Below, in pieces: positions 9,431 through 31,700 of a stretch of DNA of 64,000 nt. This DNA comes from Paraspadella gotoi (lineage: Eukaryota > Chaetognatha): positions 3,556,785-3,620,784 of the forward strand of contig CM119263.1 in NCBI GenBank assembly GCA_051294375.1, written 5' to 3'. A model generated the notes under the pieces. That model was not told the DNA's origin. It did no database searches and saw nothing but the letters and a program-made list of their open reading frames with translations. Numbering within the stretch: the stretch's first letter is position 1; each line of letters opens with the position of its first letter. The translations under genes and the position numbers were made by a program.

Positions 9431-9530
9431 TGATCACGTGACTTGTCTCGACCAATGAGAGGCCGTGGTTCGCACGCGTTCCACGATCGTGTGCCACCGC
9501 CGTCCGCCCGCACGTTGATCTCTCTGCTAA
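9431..9530 (+). promoter_or_regulatory. Putative cryptochrome promoter: E-box plus CCAAT box
   Basis: A canonical E-box CACGTG (9435-9440, context ATCACGTGAC) is followed 11 bases later by CCAAT (9452-9456), then CpG-rich sequence to about 9520. The region otherwise is AT-rich, so this looks like a promoter core about 0.7 kb upstream of the cry ATG. CACGTG is the CLOCK/CYCLE (BMAL1) target element in animal clock genes; its role here is inferred. Confidence 0.5.
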
Positions 9531-10220
9531 AGGCTCAAATTCTCTCGTTCCTGGAATCTGGAATTTCTTTTGCGATGGTGACAACGAGTCCGTCCTGTTT
9601 TTTGATCGATCCTTAATCGATACATTTTTAAATCCATGAAAGTTTGGAAACTAAAAAAAAACGTGACCTTTGTGTGTGTTGGATTGGACCTGGGTCTTTG
9701 TTATTGTTTGTCCAAAAGTTTTCTCGAATGTGAAATTCTTTTGAATCGAATAACAAAATAAATAAGAGCGAGAGAGAAAAAAGAATAAGAGAAAATCTTT
9801 CTCTTATTCTCTCTTCTCTCTCGCTCTTTAACTCTTTTAAAAAAATAATTGTTTTTGGCTAATTTGAAATTTGTTGAACGAGTATTCTGAGAACGATTGC
9901 CAAGGCCGTTCTCAGGCTAAAAGAATCTTTCCGTGCATTAATTTACATTCTTTTTTTCTCTCTCCAACTACAAATTTTGTCAGAAAATTCCAAATTAATT
10001 TTTTGGGGGGTTTTCCCGATTTAAATCGAGTCAATTTTTTTCTTCGAACAAAAATCAATCCCCGATTTTCTTCTCGACCATCGAAGTGATTCTTTTTTAT
10101 TTGGAAATTGACTCCCTGACCCAAGACGCTTCCGACGATGACCTAAACCAACTCACCGAACCCTTTTGATCCCAACGACCCGGACCTGGACCGAGACCCG
10201 GACCGCCTGACGCCCCAAAA

Positions 10221-12802
10221 ATGACGTCGGTGACCTCGCTCTCTCTCTCGTCCACGTCGAACATGGCTGACGACGCGACGACGCACGACAAGGAAAAGCA
10301 TTCCATCCATTGGTTCCGCAAAGGATTGCGATTGCACGACAATCCCGCGCTGTTGGAAGCCATCAAGGACGCCGTCACATTCAGGTGAATCCGTTTATTT
10401 ATTTTTTTGAGGGGGGGGGTTCCTCTATAAATCGATCGGTATTTACGATTTGAACTTTGCCAACAATTTGACATTTACTAAGGTGTATATATATAATCGA
10501 TCCTTGGTTCGCGGGAACAACCAACGTCGGCATCAACAAATGGAGGTAAGGGTTTGTAAAACTAAAATAAAATCATAATTTATAAATTAAGCTATATTGT
10601 TCACTGGTTTTGGACGAAATAATAACACAGAGAGACGCTTCAAGTTTTCAATCACTTTGTCTAGTTAAATATCTCCCAAATACTTGGGATCCTTATCTAC
10701 TGGATAAAAGGAGCACTCCCTAATTTAATTTTTAGCTTAAACTTTGACCACATCCGTATTTAATTTGTGCGACCATGAATGACTTTCTGAACAACTGCCA
10801 TTTCGTCACCTTACCTTTACTTACCTTTTTTTTTAGATTTCTCCTCCAATCTCTCGAGGATTTGGATCTTTCCCTCCGCCGACTCGGTTCCAGACTGTTC
10901 GTCATCAAAGGCCAACCTCCCCAAGTCTTGCCCAAACTGTTCCAGGTGCTCGCAGCGCAGTACAAATTATCTCAGTGCAGCGGATCACAGTACTGCTGTG
11001 GAATTTTCCTTTTATTAAGGCTTGATGATGCAACTTTTAAACTTTTTTTCAGATTAAACTATTGAATTGATTATAAAACAATTAAAATATTCTCTCGCCA
11101 GGAGTGGAACATAACCCACCTGACTTTTGAAGAAGACCCCGAGCCCCATGGCAAGGAAAAGGACAAAAGAGTCAAGCAACAGGCCGTCGACATGAACGTC
11201 AAAGTCGTCATCAAAACTTCCCACACTCTTTACAATTTGGACGAGTAAGTTAAATTTAAATTTTAAGAATTTTTTGTTTTTCATCGTAATTTTCCAAGCT
11301 TGTAAAAAAAAATTTCACGCAAATCTTGATTGATAAATTGGATCTTGACTAAATTCCAATATCGACTTAATGGAATATTTTATCGAGGATGCTGAAGTTG
11401 ATTACAGGGTGATTACAGGTGGTTACAGGGTGATTACGGAATTTATTTTTTGAACAGTTAAAATTAGTCAGTGTTAACGAGATTTTTAATTTTTTTTTTT
11501 TTTGTAGACCAAAAAATTTTGATCGGCAAAAGTTACAATTTCGTTAAAATATTTTTTTACCCATCAATTTCACGTTCCTTTCCTCATCTTTTTCCCATTA
11601 TCCTCATCACCATCTCTATCACCATCTCTTTCACCAACCCCTCATTCTCTCCGCCAACCATTTTACCCTCCCCCTCAAGGATCTTCGCCAAGAACGGCGG
11701 AAGCGCCCCCCTCACTTACAAACGGTTCCAAACCATCGCCTCGGCCATCGGACCTCCAGTGACGCCGGTGGAGACTCTCTCTAAGGATCTCATCGGCGGC
11801 GCCAAGTCGCCTGTCGAGGCGGATCACGACGAGAAGTTCGGAGTTCCTTCGCTGCAGGATTTGGGTGAGTTGGGATCTGGGTAAGGTTTAAATATGATCT
11901 GGGTAAGGTTCCGAGAATCTTTGGGTCATAGAGTTAGCGATAAACGTTTAACAAGCGAAACGAGCTAAACAAGCTAAAATACAGTAAGTCTCCGTACAGC
12001 TTAGTAGTTCTTAAAAACTTGAACCTCATTTCTGGCAAATCGGCTGTCTTTCTCTATTTTGTGAGACTTAATTCAGTTAAACAAACTGTTCTGAAAAATG
12101 AAAACACTTCACTTTCACGCACAATTCTCCTTTCCTCTTGTCCTTCTCCCCTTAAGACTTCGAGACGGAGAGCCTCGACCCCTCCACTTACCCCGGGGGT
12201 GAGTCAACCGCCCTCGCCCGTCTAGACCGCCATCTGGAGAGAAAGGCGTGGGTGGCGTCGTTCGAACGACCGAAGATGACGACGCAGAGTCTCTTCGCCA
12301 ATCAATACTGCGTCTCGCCCTACCTCCGGTTCGGATGTCTCTCACCCAGACTCTTTTATTGGAAACTCACTGAATTGTATAAAAAGGTGAAGAGCTCAAA
12401 AGTTTATGAGGTTATTTGTCTTTTGAAAAAGATTAAGTAAAGAAACAAAAATCATGCTGAGATAAACAAAATTCATTTTATTCTTTCATTCGTTCATTCA
12501 TTCATTCATTCATTCATTCATTCATTCATTCATTCATTCATCTATTGTTTATCCATCCATCTATTCATTCATTCCTTCAATCAGTAATTCCTCCATCTAA
12601 TCCATCCATCCATCCATCCATCCTTAGGTCAAGAACGAAAAGGCTCCGATCACCCTCTACGGTCAACTCCTCTGGCGGGAGTTTTTCTACGCAGCGGCGA
12701 CGCGGAATCCCAACTTCGACCAGATGGTCGGCAACGATATTTGCATCAAGATTCCATGGGACAAGAATCCAGTGGCCCTGGCGAAATGGGCCGAAGGGAT
12801 GA

Positions 12803-12853
<51 letters not shown>

Positions 12854-13104
12854 AGAGAGAGAGAGAGAGAGAGAGAGAGATATTTGCATCAAGATTCCAT
12901 GGGACAAGAATCCAGTGGCCCTGGCAAAATGGGCCGAAGGGATGACGTGGAGAGAGAGAGAGAGAGAGAAGGGAGAGAGAGAGAGGGAGGCAGAGAGAGA
13001 GAGAGAGAGATATTTGCATCAAGATTCCATGGGACAAGAATCCAGTGGCCCTGGCGAAATGGGCCGAAAGGATAACGGGTGAGAGAGAGAGACAGAGAGA
13101 GAGT

Positions 13105-13161
<57 letters not shown>

Positions 13162-15008
13162 AAGAAAGAATGTTAATCTGTTTCCATCGCCAATCCACAT
13201 TTCAAGGATTCCCCTGGATCGACGCCATCATGACCCAACTTCGCAAAGAAGGATGGATCCATCATCTCGCTCGTCACGCTACCGCGTGTTTCCTCACGAG
13301 AGGAAACTTGTGGCTTTCCTGGGAGGAGGGCATGAAGGTGAGTCTTCTTTTCTGGGATGGGTGAGTTATAAATAGCATCACAGATGTGTTTCCGGGTTTC
13401 GTTCATCTGTGATGATAGTTTGGTTGGTTGTGTGGGCGATAGAAATGAATGAAAAGAATAGAACGAAAAGCATGGGAAGATAAAAAGCATGAAAAGGATA
13501 ATGAAAAAAGCATGGAAACGATATTGGGGTAATGGAAAAGATTGAAGATGTACTTAATATTTAAACCTCGCAGGTTTTCGACGAGTACATGCTGGACGCT
13601 GATTGGTCCGTCAACGCAGGCTCGTGGATGTGGCTCTCTTGCTCATCCTTTTTTCAACAATTTTTTCATTGCTACTGTCCCGTTGGCTTCGGCAAAAGAT
13701 GCGATCCAAATGGAGATTTCGTCAGGTTTAAGAGGCTGTGGAATGTGGATGTCGCTGTTGCTCTTTAATATCTTTTCTTGTTGCATTTGGTTGATGACGC
13801 AAACGCTAAATCTCCACCTCCAGGCACTACCTGCCCGCGCTGAAGGGCTTCTCCGCCAAGTACATCTTCGAGCCGTGGACGGCGCCCATCGAGGTGCAGA
13901 AGGCGGCCAAGTGCGTCATCGGCAAGAACTACCCATTGCCCATGTGCAATCACGCCGAAGTCGCAAGAATCAACATCGAGAGGATGAAGTTGGTGAGGAA
14001 AATGAATTGTCGTTGTTGCAGTTATATCGTCGTTGTTGTTATCCATGTTATCTTGATTAGTGTAAAGTACTTGGCTTCCTCATTCTCGCGTGTCTAATTA
14101 ATCTTGTAAAGATTTTTTCTCAATTTTTATAGTTCGGGTTTAATCAACAGCTGTTTCGTCACGTTTGTATATAGATATAAAGTAACATTTAAAGCTTAAT
14201 CTTTTAAAAATATTTATCTTGGCTCGTCTCCAGTAAATTCTTTTTAAACAATTTTTTTCTGCATTTGTAATCTTTTTCTTCTTGTTCTTTAATCGAGTCA
14301 GTGACCAGAGTGAACTCTAGACTAGTAATTGTTTGTTTTTTTTTGGGGGGGGGGGAATTTTAGTTTTGATAAGTTCAATGTCCAAAGTTTTCGAAAGGAA
14401 TAAAAGTTCAGAGTCAAGTAGTTAAATCGAGGAAAATCTTCATAATATTTTTTTTTAATGTCCTATTTTTGAATTTCAGTTTTATACATTTCATAATCCG
14501 TCATTTTGTTTTTAAAACCTCACATTTCAGGTCTATCAGCAAATCTCTCGTTGCGGCAGCTCCGCCATCTTGCCGAGTCTTGGCAAAGGAAAAGAAAAGG
14601 AAGGCAAAGACAAAAGACTCGATTCTGAGGTTAGATAAATATTGAGTTGAGAGTATTCAATCGAAATTATATTGAATTAACTTAAACGAAGACATGAAAT
14701 ATTACATTTTACCCGTTCGTTTGTCCTGGACAACTAACATCTACGCAAGTCTTTTTTTCATTTCTCAGAAAAACTCTGAATTTAAACGACAGCATCCCGC
14801 GACGTTCAAGATTCCTCAAGCCGTTGGTTCGACGACAATGACGACGCCGACGACGACGACGGCCATGACGACGACAACGGCGATGACATTGTCGACGATG
14901 ACAACGACGATGAAATCATCTTCTTCCGACGACACGATGGCTGCCGTCGAGTCCCTCATCAGCCTCAGAAACTCTGTCGTTGATGAACAGATGTTGCCAG
15001 ATGCGTAG
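10221..15008 (+). CDS. Cry2: Type II (vertebrate-like) cryptochrome, 12 exons, 620 aa
   Basis: Exons: 10221-10384, 10483-10545, 10837-10945, 11102-11244, 11680-11864, 12157-12386, 12628-12805, 13207-13337, 13574-13725, 13824-13992, 14531-14629, 14769-15008. All junctions are GT-AG and in phase. The photolyase-like N domain starts at [11 protein letters not shown] (31-41). The FAD domain has [13 protein letters not shown] (241-253), RFGCLS (279-284), [13 protein letters not shown] and [15 protein letters not shown] in exon 8, and [17 protein letters not shown] in exon 9. In SVNAGSW the Asn (415) is where Drosophila-type light-sensing CRY has Cys, so this is the repressor-type CRY. The tail (from about 542) is Thr/Met-rich from ACG repeats. 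Type II CRYs repress CLOCK-CYCLE in the nucleus. Met15 is an alternative start. Residues 270-274 (NQYCV) differ from the usual PTGL-type FAD loop. Confidence 0.95.
12488..12626. repeat. (ATTC)n then (ATCC)n tetranucleotide tracts
   Basis: These lie in intron 6 of the cryptochrome gene and run right up to the exon 7 acceptor, where CATCC repeats serve as the pyrimidine tract. Confidence 0.95.
12734..13170. repeat. Triplicated exon-7 end with (GA)n spacers
   Basis: The last about 70 bases of cry exon 7, starting GATATTTGCATCAAGATTCC, occur at 12737-12805 (the functional exon end), 12879-12948 and 13008-13079. They are separated by (GA)n of 60-75 bases. Copy 2 has lost the donor (GACGTGGAG), while copy 3 keeps it (ATAACGG/GTGAGA). 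Copies differ by only a few bases. Copies 2 and 3 lie in intron 7. Confidence 0.9.
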
Positions 15009-15133
15009 ATGGTTGAGGAGATGTTGCCCGAATCACGTGTTTCCCGATAATTGTCATTTTGCTTTTAACTAGTCGTGTGTATATTTGTTGCATTTTTATT
15101 ATTTTTTATTGTCGCTCCGTATTGCTTTTACCG

Positions 15134-15139
15134 AATAAA
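15134..15139 (+). terminator. Polyadenylation signal AATAAA for cry
   Basis: AATAAA lies 126 bases after the cry stop codon in an AT-rich 3' UTR; a second AATAAA follows near 15150. Confidence 0.6.
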
Positions 15140-15523
15140 AAAAATTGTAATAAAATTAAATCTTTTTTGTATCGTCATTTGTAAATAGCTTTTTAGCTGT
15201 TTGTAAAAAGGGAATAAAGATACTTTTCATTGTGTACGTGATTCCAGTAACCATTCGCCCTTTATCAGCACAACTACAACCAAAGAGATAACAATAGAAA
15301 TTATCGAATAAGGAATTTTTTTTTTCATATCTTTCTAACGATGACAAGAAAGAAAAACGTCGCTTTCTTACTTAACTTATAGCCATTTTTTAACAAAGTC
15401 AGAATTGTCTTATTTGCTTAGTCATTTAAACATTTAAAATGTTCAGAATCACGAATTTGTTATATTCAATCCGAATCTCCGTATAAATTAAGCTTTAATC
15501 AAAGCCGCTACAGTTTTGAACGG
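15140..15523. other. Intergenic sequence, no gene seen
   Basis: AT-rich spacer between the cry polyadenylation site and the next plus-strand gene. No promoter motif is evident. Confidence 0.5.
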
Positions 15524-20285
<4,762 letters not shown>

Positions 20286-21469
20286 TTTAAAAAAACGAAA
20301 GCGGATTTTCTTTAATACTAGCTCCATTCCCTGATCCTAATGTACGTCTATTTCTCGTGTTAATTTATGACAATTAAAAATAGATCCGACAAGTTTTTTT
20401 TATTGGTCTATTTCTGACAGATAGAAAAAAAAGAACATTTTGACAACTGGCAAAAAGGTTTCACGTTTAACACACGAAAAATGTCTAAAACTGGAACGAG
20501 AAAAGGAGTTAAGGGGAGGAACATCTGAATCGCTGTGTCGTTAGTCTTTAACCGTCAAGACATTGTTTGGACGGGCCGTCTGTAGGCTCCAATTCCACAC
20601 TGGGCAGTAAATTACAAAAAAAAAATAAATAAATAAAATAAATAAATACAAATTATTACTTTTTTGGCGAATGAGTACAGGATTTCTTTTTTCTTTTTTT
20701 TTCCTTTTTTTTTTTGAATGGAGGAGAGGGTTTTTAAGAGGAGGCATGAAATGAAGCCATTTTCTCCTTTAGACGTGGCATGAGAACATTCCTTTAAAGA
20801 CTGACAACATTTGCATAAAATACGCACGTGGTAACACAATTGGTTAAAACAATACTTTTTTTTTGGCAACATGATCGGTCTGAGGAAAAAAAATGAAAAT
20901 GGAATTTTTTTTTCTTCTTCGAAATATTTTTAAAAATTTTGAGATTAAGTAAGAGAGAAAAAATATAACCTCTTATTTCACTTTTATATTTTTTTTTCCC
21001 TAAATTTCAGAAAAAAAAGGCTTTGCGAATTATTATTTTTTATATCAGAAATGTAATGATGCTTATTATTTAATTCTCATTTCGTTTTTGTTTGGAATTG
21101 CAGAATTTTATTTTTGTCTTTGCAATTTAAAATACGGAAGAACTTTGACTTTCCACCCTAACATTGTTTGAATTTCTAAACGACGTAACGTAATAAAAAA
21201 AAAGTTTTATCGGTGGACTGCATAACGTAACAGTGGATAAAATAATTATGCACAACTCATGCACAATCTTCAACTAATTAAATTAAATGTTAAATGAGGC
21301 GCGCATCAAAACCTTTAACTAAAATTTGAGGTTTCTTTCCAAAAAAAATTTCAAAGGTAATGTCAGGATTAGCCTGGAAAAGTCTAACCAGATGCGCGAT
21401 AATAATAATAATAATAATAATGAATAATAATAGTAATGACAATAACTATGCTATTCATGAGTGTTGAGA

Positions 21470-27492
<6,023 letters not shown>

Positions 27493-28796
27493 TTTATTTG
27501 TTGGCAATAATTAAGTTTCAAAGTTCAAAGTTTTTATTTTTAATGATATCACTTTTATATTTTTAATTTCTTTTCATCGAAGTTGTTTTGAATTAACGAT
27601 TAGTTGATTAAAACAAATTAGTTCTCTTTGATCTGACGAAAATGTTTGCATCGAAAATGTTCTCATTTTATTTAGTTCGAAATTTTTAATCACGAACTTC
27701 TTGGCAGAGAATTTTTTTTCTTTTCTAAAATGTAATTTTAAAAATAATTTTGTTAATTAATGTTTTTTTTAAAATTGCCATCACACCCAGTAATTTTCTA
27801 TCATTATCCGTCATTGGCCGTCATTAACCATCATTCACAAGTCATTCAGAGTTATTTTGAGACATTCACAGTCATTCACAGTCATTCAGAGTCATTCACT
27901 GCCTTCATTCACCCAGTTTCCCCTCAATTGTCTTTCTAGAATCGCAGCTGCGCCTGGGGTGATCAGAAAGAGAGAGAGAGAGAGAGAGATTTTTTTTTTT
28001 GAATGAGCGAGAGGCTTTTATTTAGAGGAGGCATGAAATGAAGCCATTTTCTTCCTTTAGACGTGGCATGAGAACATTCCTTTAAAGAACTGACAACATT
28101 TGCATAAAATACGCACCGCGTAGGGGTAACACGAAAATTGGGTTTAAAGTTAAAACAATACTTTTTTTTGGAACAGATCGGTCTGAGGAAAAAAAATGAA
28201 CAAATGGACATTTTTTTCTTCTTCGAAATATTTTTAAAAAATTTGAGCATCTTAATTAAGAGACGAAAAAATTATAACCTCTTATTTCACTTTATATTTT
28301 TTCCCCTCAAATTTCACGAAAAAAAAGGCGCTTTGCGAAATTATTAATTTTTATATCAGAAAAAATTGTAAGATGCTTATTATTTAATTCTCATTTCTTT
28401 TTTGTTTGGAATATGCAGAAATAGAATTTATTTTATTTTGTCTTCTGCAACATTTAAAACGGAAACTTGACTTTCCACCCTAACATTTTTTGAATTTCCT
28501 AAACGACACGCCGTAACGTAAGTAACAAAAAAATTTTACGGTGGACTGTGCCCATAACGTACAGTGGATAAATAATTATGCACACAACTCACTGCACAAT
28601 CTTTCAACTAATGTACATTAAATGTTAAATGAGGCGCGCATCAAAACGCTTTAACGTAAAATTTGAGGTCTTTCCAAAAAAAAATTTCAGATTAGCCTGG
28701 AAAAGTTTAACCAGATATGCGCGATAATAATAATAATAATAATAATAATGATAATATAGTAATGACAATAACTATGCTATCATGAAGTGTGAGATT

Positions 28797-31700
28797 AAAT
28801 ACGGTTTATGTCAAACATGGGTGGATACTTGACTGAATATTCGCATCGTCCATGAAATTGAAGCGAAATCATAATGAACAACAAGATTAAATAATAAATT
28901 AATAATAAAAACGTTAAGAAAACATGGTTGCGATGAAAATATTAAAAGAATTTTAAACAAGAGAAATGTCAACAGAATGATAATGTGACAGGTTCAGGAA
29001 CCTTTAACAAACCATTAAAAGGAAATAAAATCTACTAATTGATTTTTTACCAACAAGAACGGTTTAATTTCAATGTCATGTGTTGCGCCGCAGTACTGTA
29101 TTTTCACGTGATCATATTGATATGACATCATGACTAAAAAAACTTTCTTTGCCCGCGTATTTATACACGCACTGCGTTAAAAATTCCGTATTTTAAACCT
29201 TTTTATTTTAAACCTTTTATTTTAAGATCATTCTCAAGCGGCCCGCTAGCAGTCCTTAGATTCTAAGTTTATTTCTATCTTTAACACAACATGAGGGCAA
29301 CTAACTATATGCGAATTATTATGCATTTTAACGTAAGTGGACAGACGGACAGACATACCCACGGACAAAGACCATACGACAGCCCGACAGACAGACCGAG
29401 CGAAAAGTTTACCCCTCATCGAACGTTGCTCCGCGACGTACTCGCCGGGCGCAAATTAAACAAACACAAGAAAGTCTTACATTGACGGCAATGTTTCCAT
29501 GATTTCTAGAGAAATATGACGCCACATCGCCATTTGCGTCCATTTTCGGATTTGAAAAAATGTAACCCCCGTGTGGTGAGAGAGAGAGAAGAGGGAGAGA
29601 GGGGAAAGAAGAGAGAGGCCATGAGAGGAGGGAAAGACGAGGAGAGAGAGAGAGAGAAGAGAGAAGAGAAGAACGGAGAGAAGGAGAGAGAGAGACCGAC
29701 CTGAAAAATTGGCTTCGACAATGATTCCTTGGAGCGTCTTCTTCGACGATCGGATCCCGCGTATCTCCCCCATCATTCCTATAAATTAGCCCCCGTCACG
29801 ATGCTCGTTCATTTCCTAGAAAATGAGTGTCTGCGTTAAATATTTGCATGAATTACACGAAAAAGAAAAAATAGTATTTATACTGAATGAAATGAATAAA
29901 ATTTTTTGTATTGTTGGTTCCCAATTTAGTCTGTTTTTTCGATAACGATCATAAGACAACGATATTTTTTTTTTAAAATCCATTTTCCCGCGCGGTCATA
30001 GAAATTTTAGAATTGTTCATAGGCATTTGTAAAGTACCACACTACTATGAATCAAAAACATACCTCCTGCGTAATGATATCCTCTCCGTGATATCATACA
30101 GAGAGGGAATGCCCATTGAGTTTTTCCAAGTCGTTTCCTCGCGAAAAGAACCGAGGAGTCCGACCACGAATTCTGTTCGTAATAACTATATTTGTTATAA
30201 AAATATTATTATAATAAAAAAAGTTTTTTTTAAAGTTTCTATAAGAAAGTTTATGAATGAATGTGGAAAAAAATATCTTAATATATAACTATTTATTTAT
30301 TTACTTCAATTTATTATCATTATTTTGTATTTATTATATTGTATCTAAGCGTGTGTTTTTTTTACTATATTTTATTTAATTAAAAGAAAAGAAGGTTAGA
30401 ATAAATAAAAAAAATTAAAAGACAAATAAAAATCTGAAATAAAAGAATTAATGGTACATGAGTGCTCTATATTCAAAATCTACTTTAATTACTAATTTAA
30501 TCATTATTACTTTTATATCTATTATAGTATTTTATGCTTTTTTTTCATTATTGTGCGCCGCGAATACTCCGCGAAGAATTCTATAAGTCCCTTTTCGGTC
30601 GTTCTGTCGGTCGGTTCTTCGGAGTGTCGGTCCATCGGTCGGTATTGTCTGTCCGTCGGTCTGTCCCACTACGTTGAGAACGTTTATAAACTTGCCAAAA
30701 TCTAAGTGACTACTAGCGCCGCCTTTTGTTTTAAAGAAAATACAAGGGAATAAGAAAGTTAAAAAGAAAAGTATTCGCGGCGCAACACCTGGAATATAAC
30801 CATCCTTGTTTATTTAAAAGATTAATCGCCTCAACATCACACTTAACCTTAAGGAGATGGGCCGTTTCGGTCCGAATCGAATGTATTAAAAACGTAAGCC
30901 GCGTAGTGACTGGAGCTGCTGCTCGTACTTCAGCGCCACAGTGGACAATCGCGCCATAAAAGACAAAGGAAGAATGACTACGATAGGGCCGGAAACAGTT
31001 CTTTTTTTAAAAAAAGAAGAAATGGGAACCTGTCCAGTGCATATTATATTATGGAGGAAATACTTTTTTTCCTTTATACTTATTTATAGAAAATTGTCTT
31101 GAAAAGACAGTAATTATTGTTATTGTTAGTGACAGAAAACCGTTCAATATAAGCGTCCCTGAGCTTCGATCAGGCCTGTAACACAGTTACAGGCGGGATT
31201 AAGCGCCCCGTCCTTTAACTCCAGAACGACCACCGGCTAAGAACCCGGACCATTCAGGTTGGGAGGCGATGATTGCCTCCAGGCACCAATGGCCGCTGAT
31301 GAACGGTTTGGTGATTTATAGATCCACATAGTCTGTTTTTAATAATTTTTTTTTTAATAATAAACTGAGTTTTATTAAGTTTTATAGCGTGCATAAACCT
31401 CAGAGCAAAATAAATTATGTAGGGTTTTTAGCTTATTAATAATTTTGAATCATGCATGAAATTATTTGTAATTTGTGCGAGAAAGAGCATAACAGATATT
31501 GAGAAATGATACGTTATAAGAGCTTGTTTCAAACGATGGTCTTGAATTGTATTATTACAAAATGGTCAAAAAATGGTTGAAATTTTATATTGTGATTTGG
31601 AGGAATCCAAACGCTCCGAATTATAAGTAAAAAAGTGATCCCATGCACTGTTAAAGAAAGCACAACCAGTCATGGAACTAACATGTACGTTGGACAATTG

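Noticed and set aside
10221-15008. (6-4) photolyase instead of cryptochrome
   Set aside because: The exon 9 block [19 protein letters not shown] and the [11 protein letters not shown] segment follow the type II CRY pattern rather than repair photolyases.
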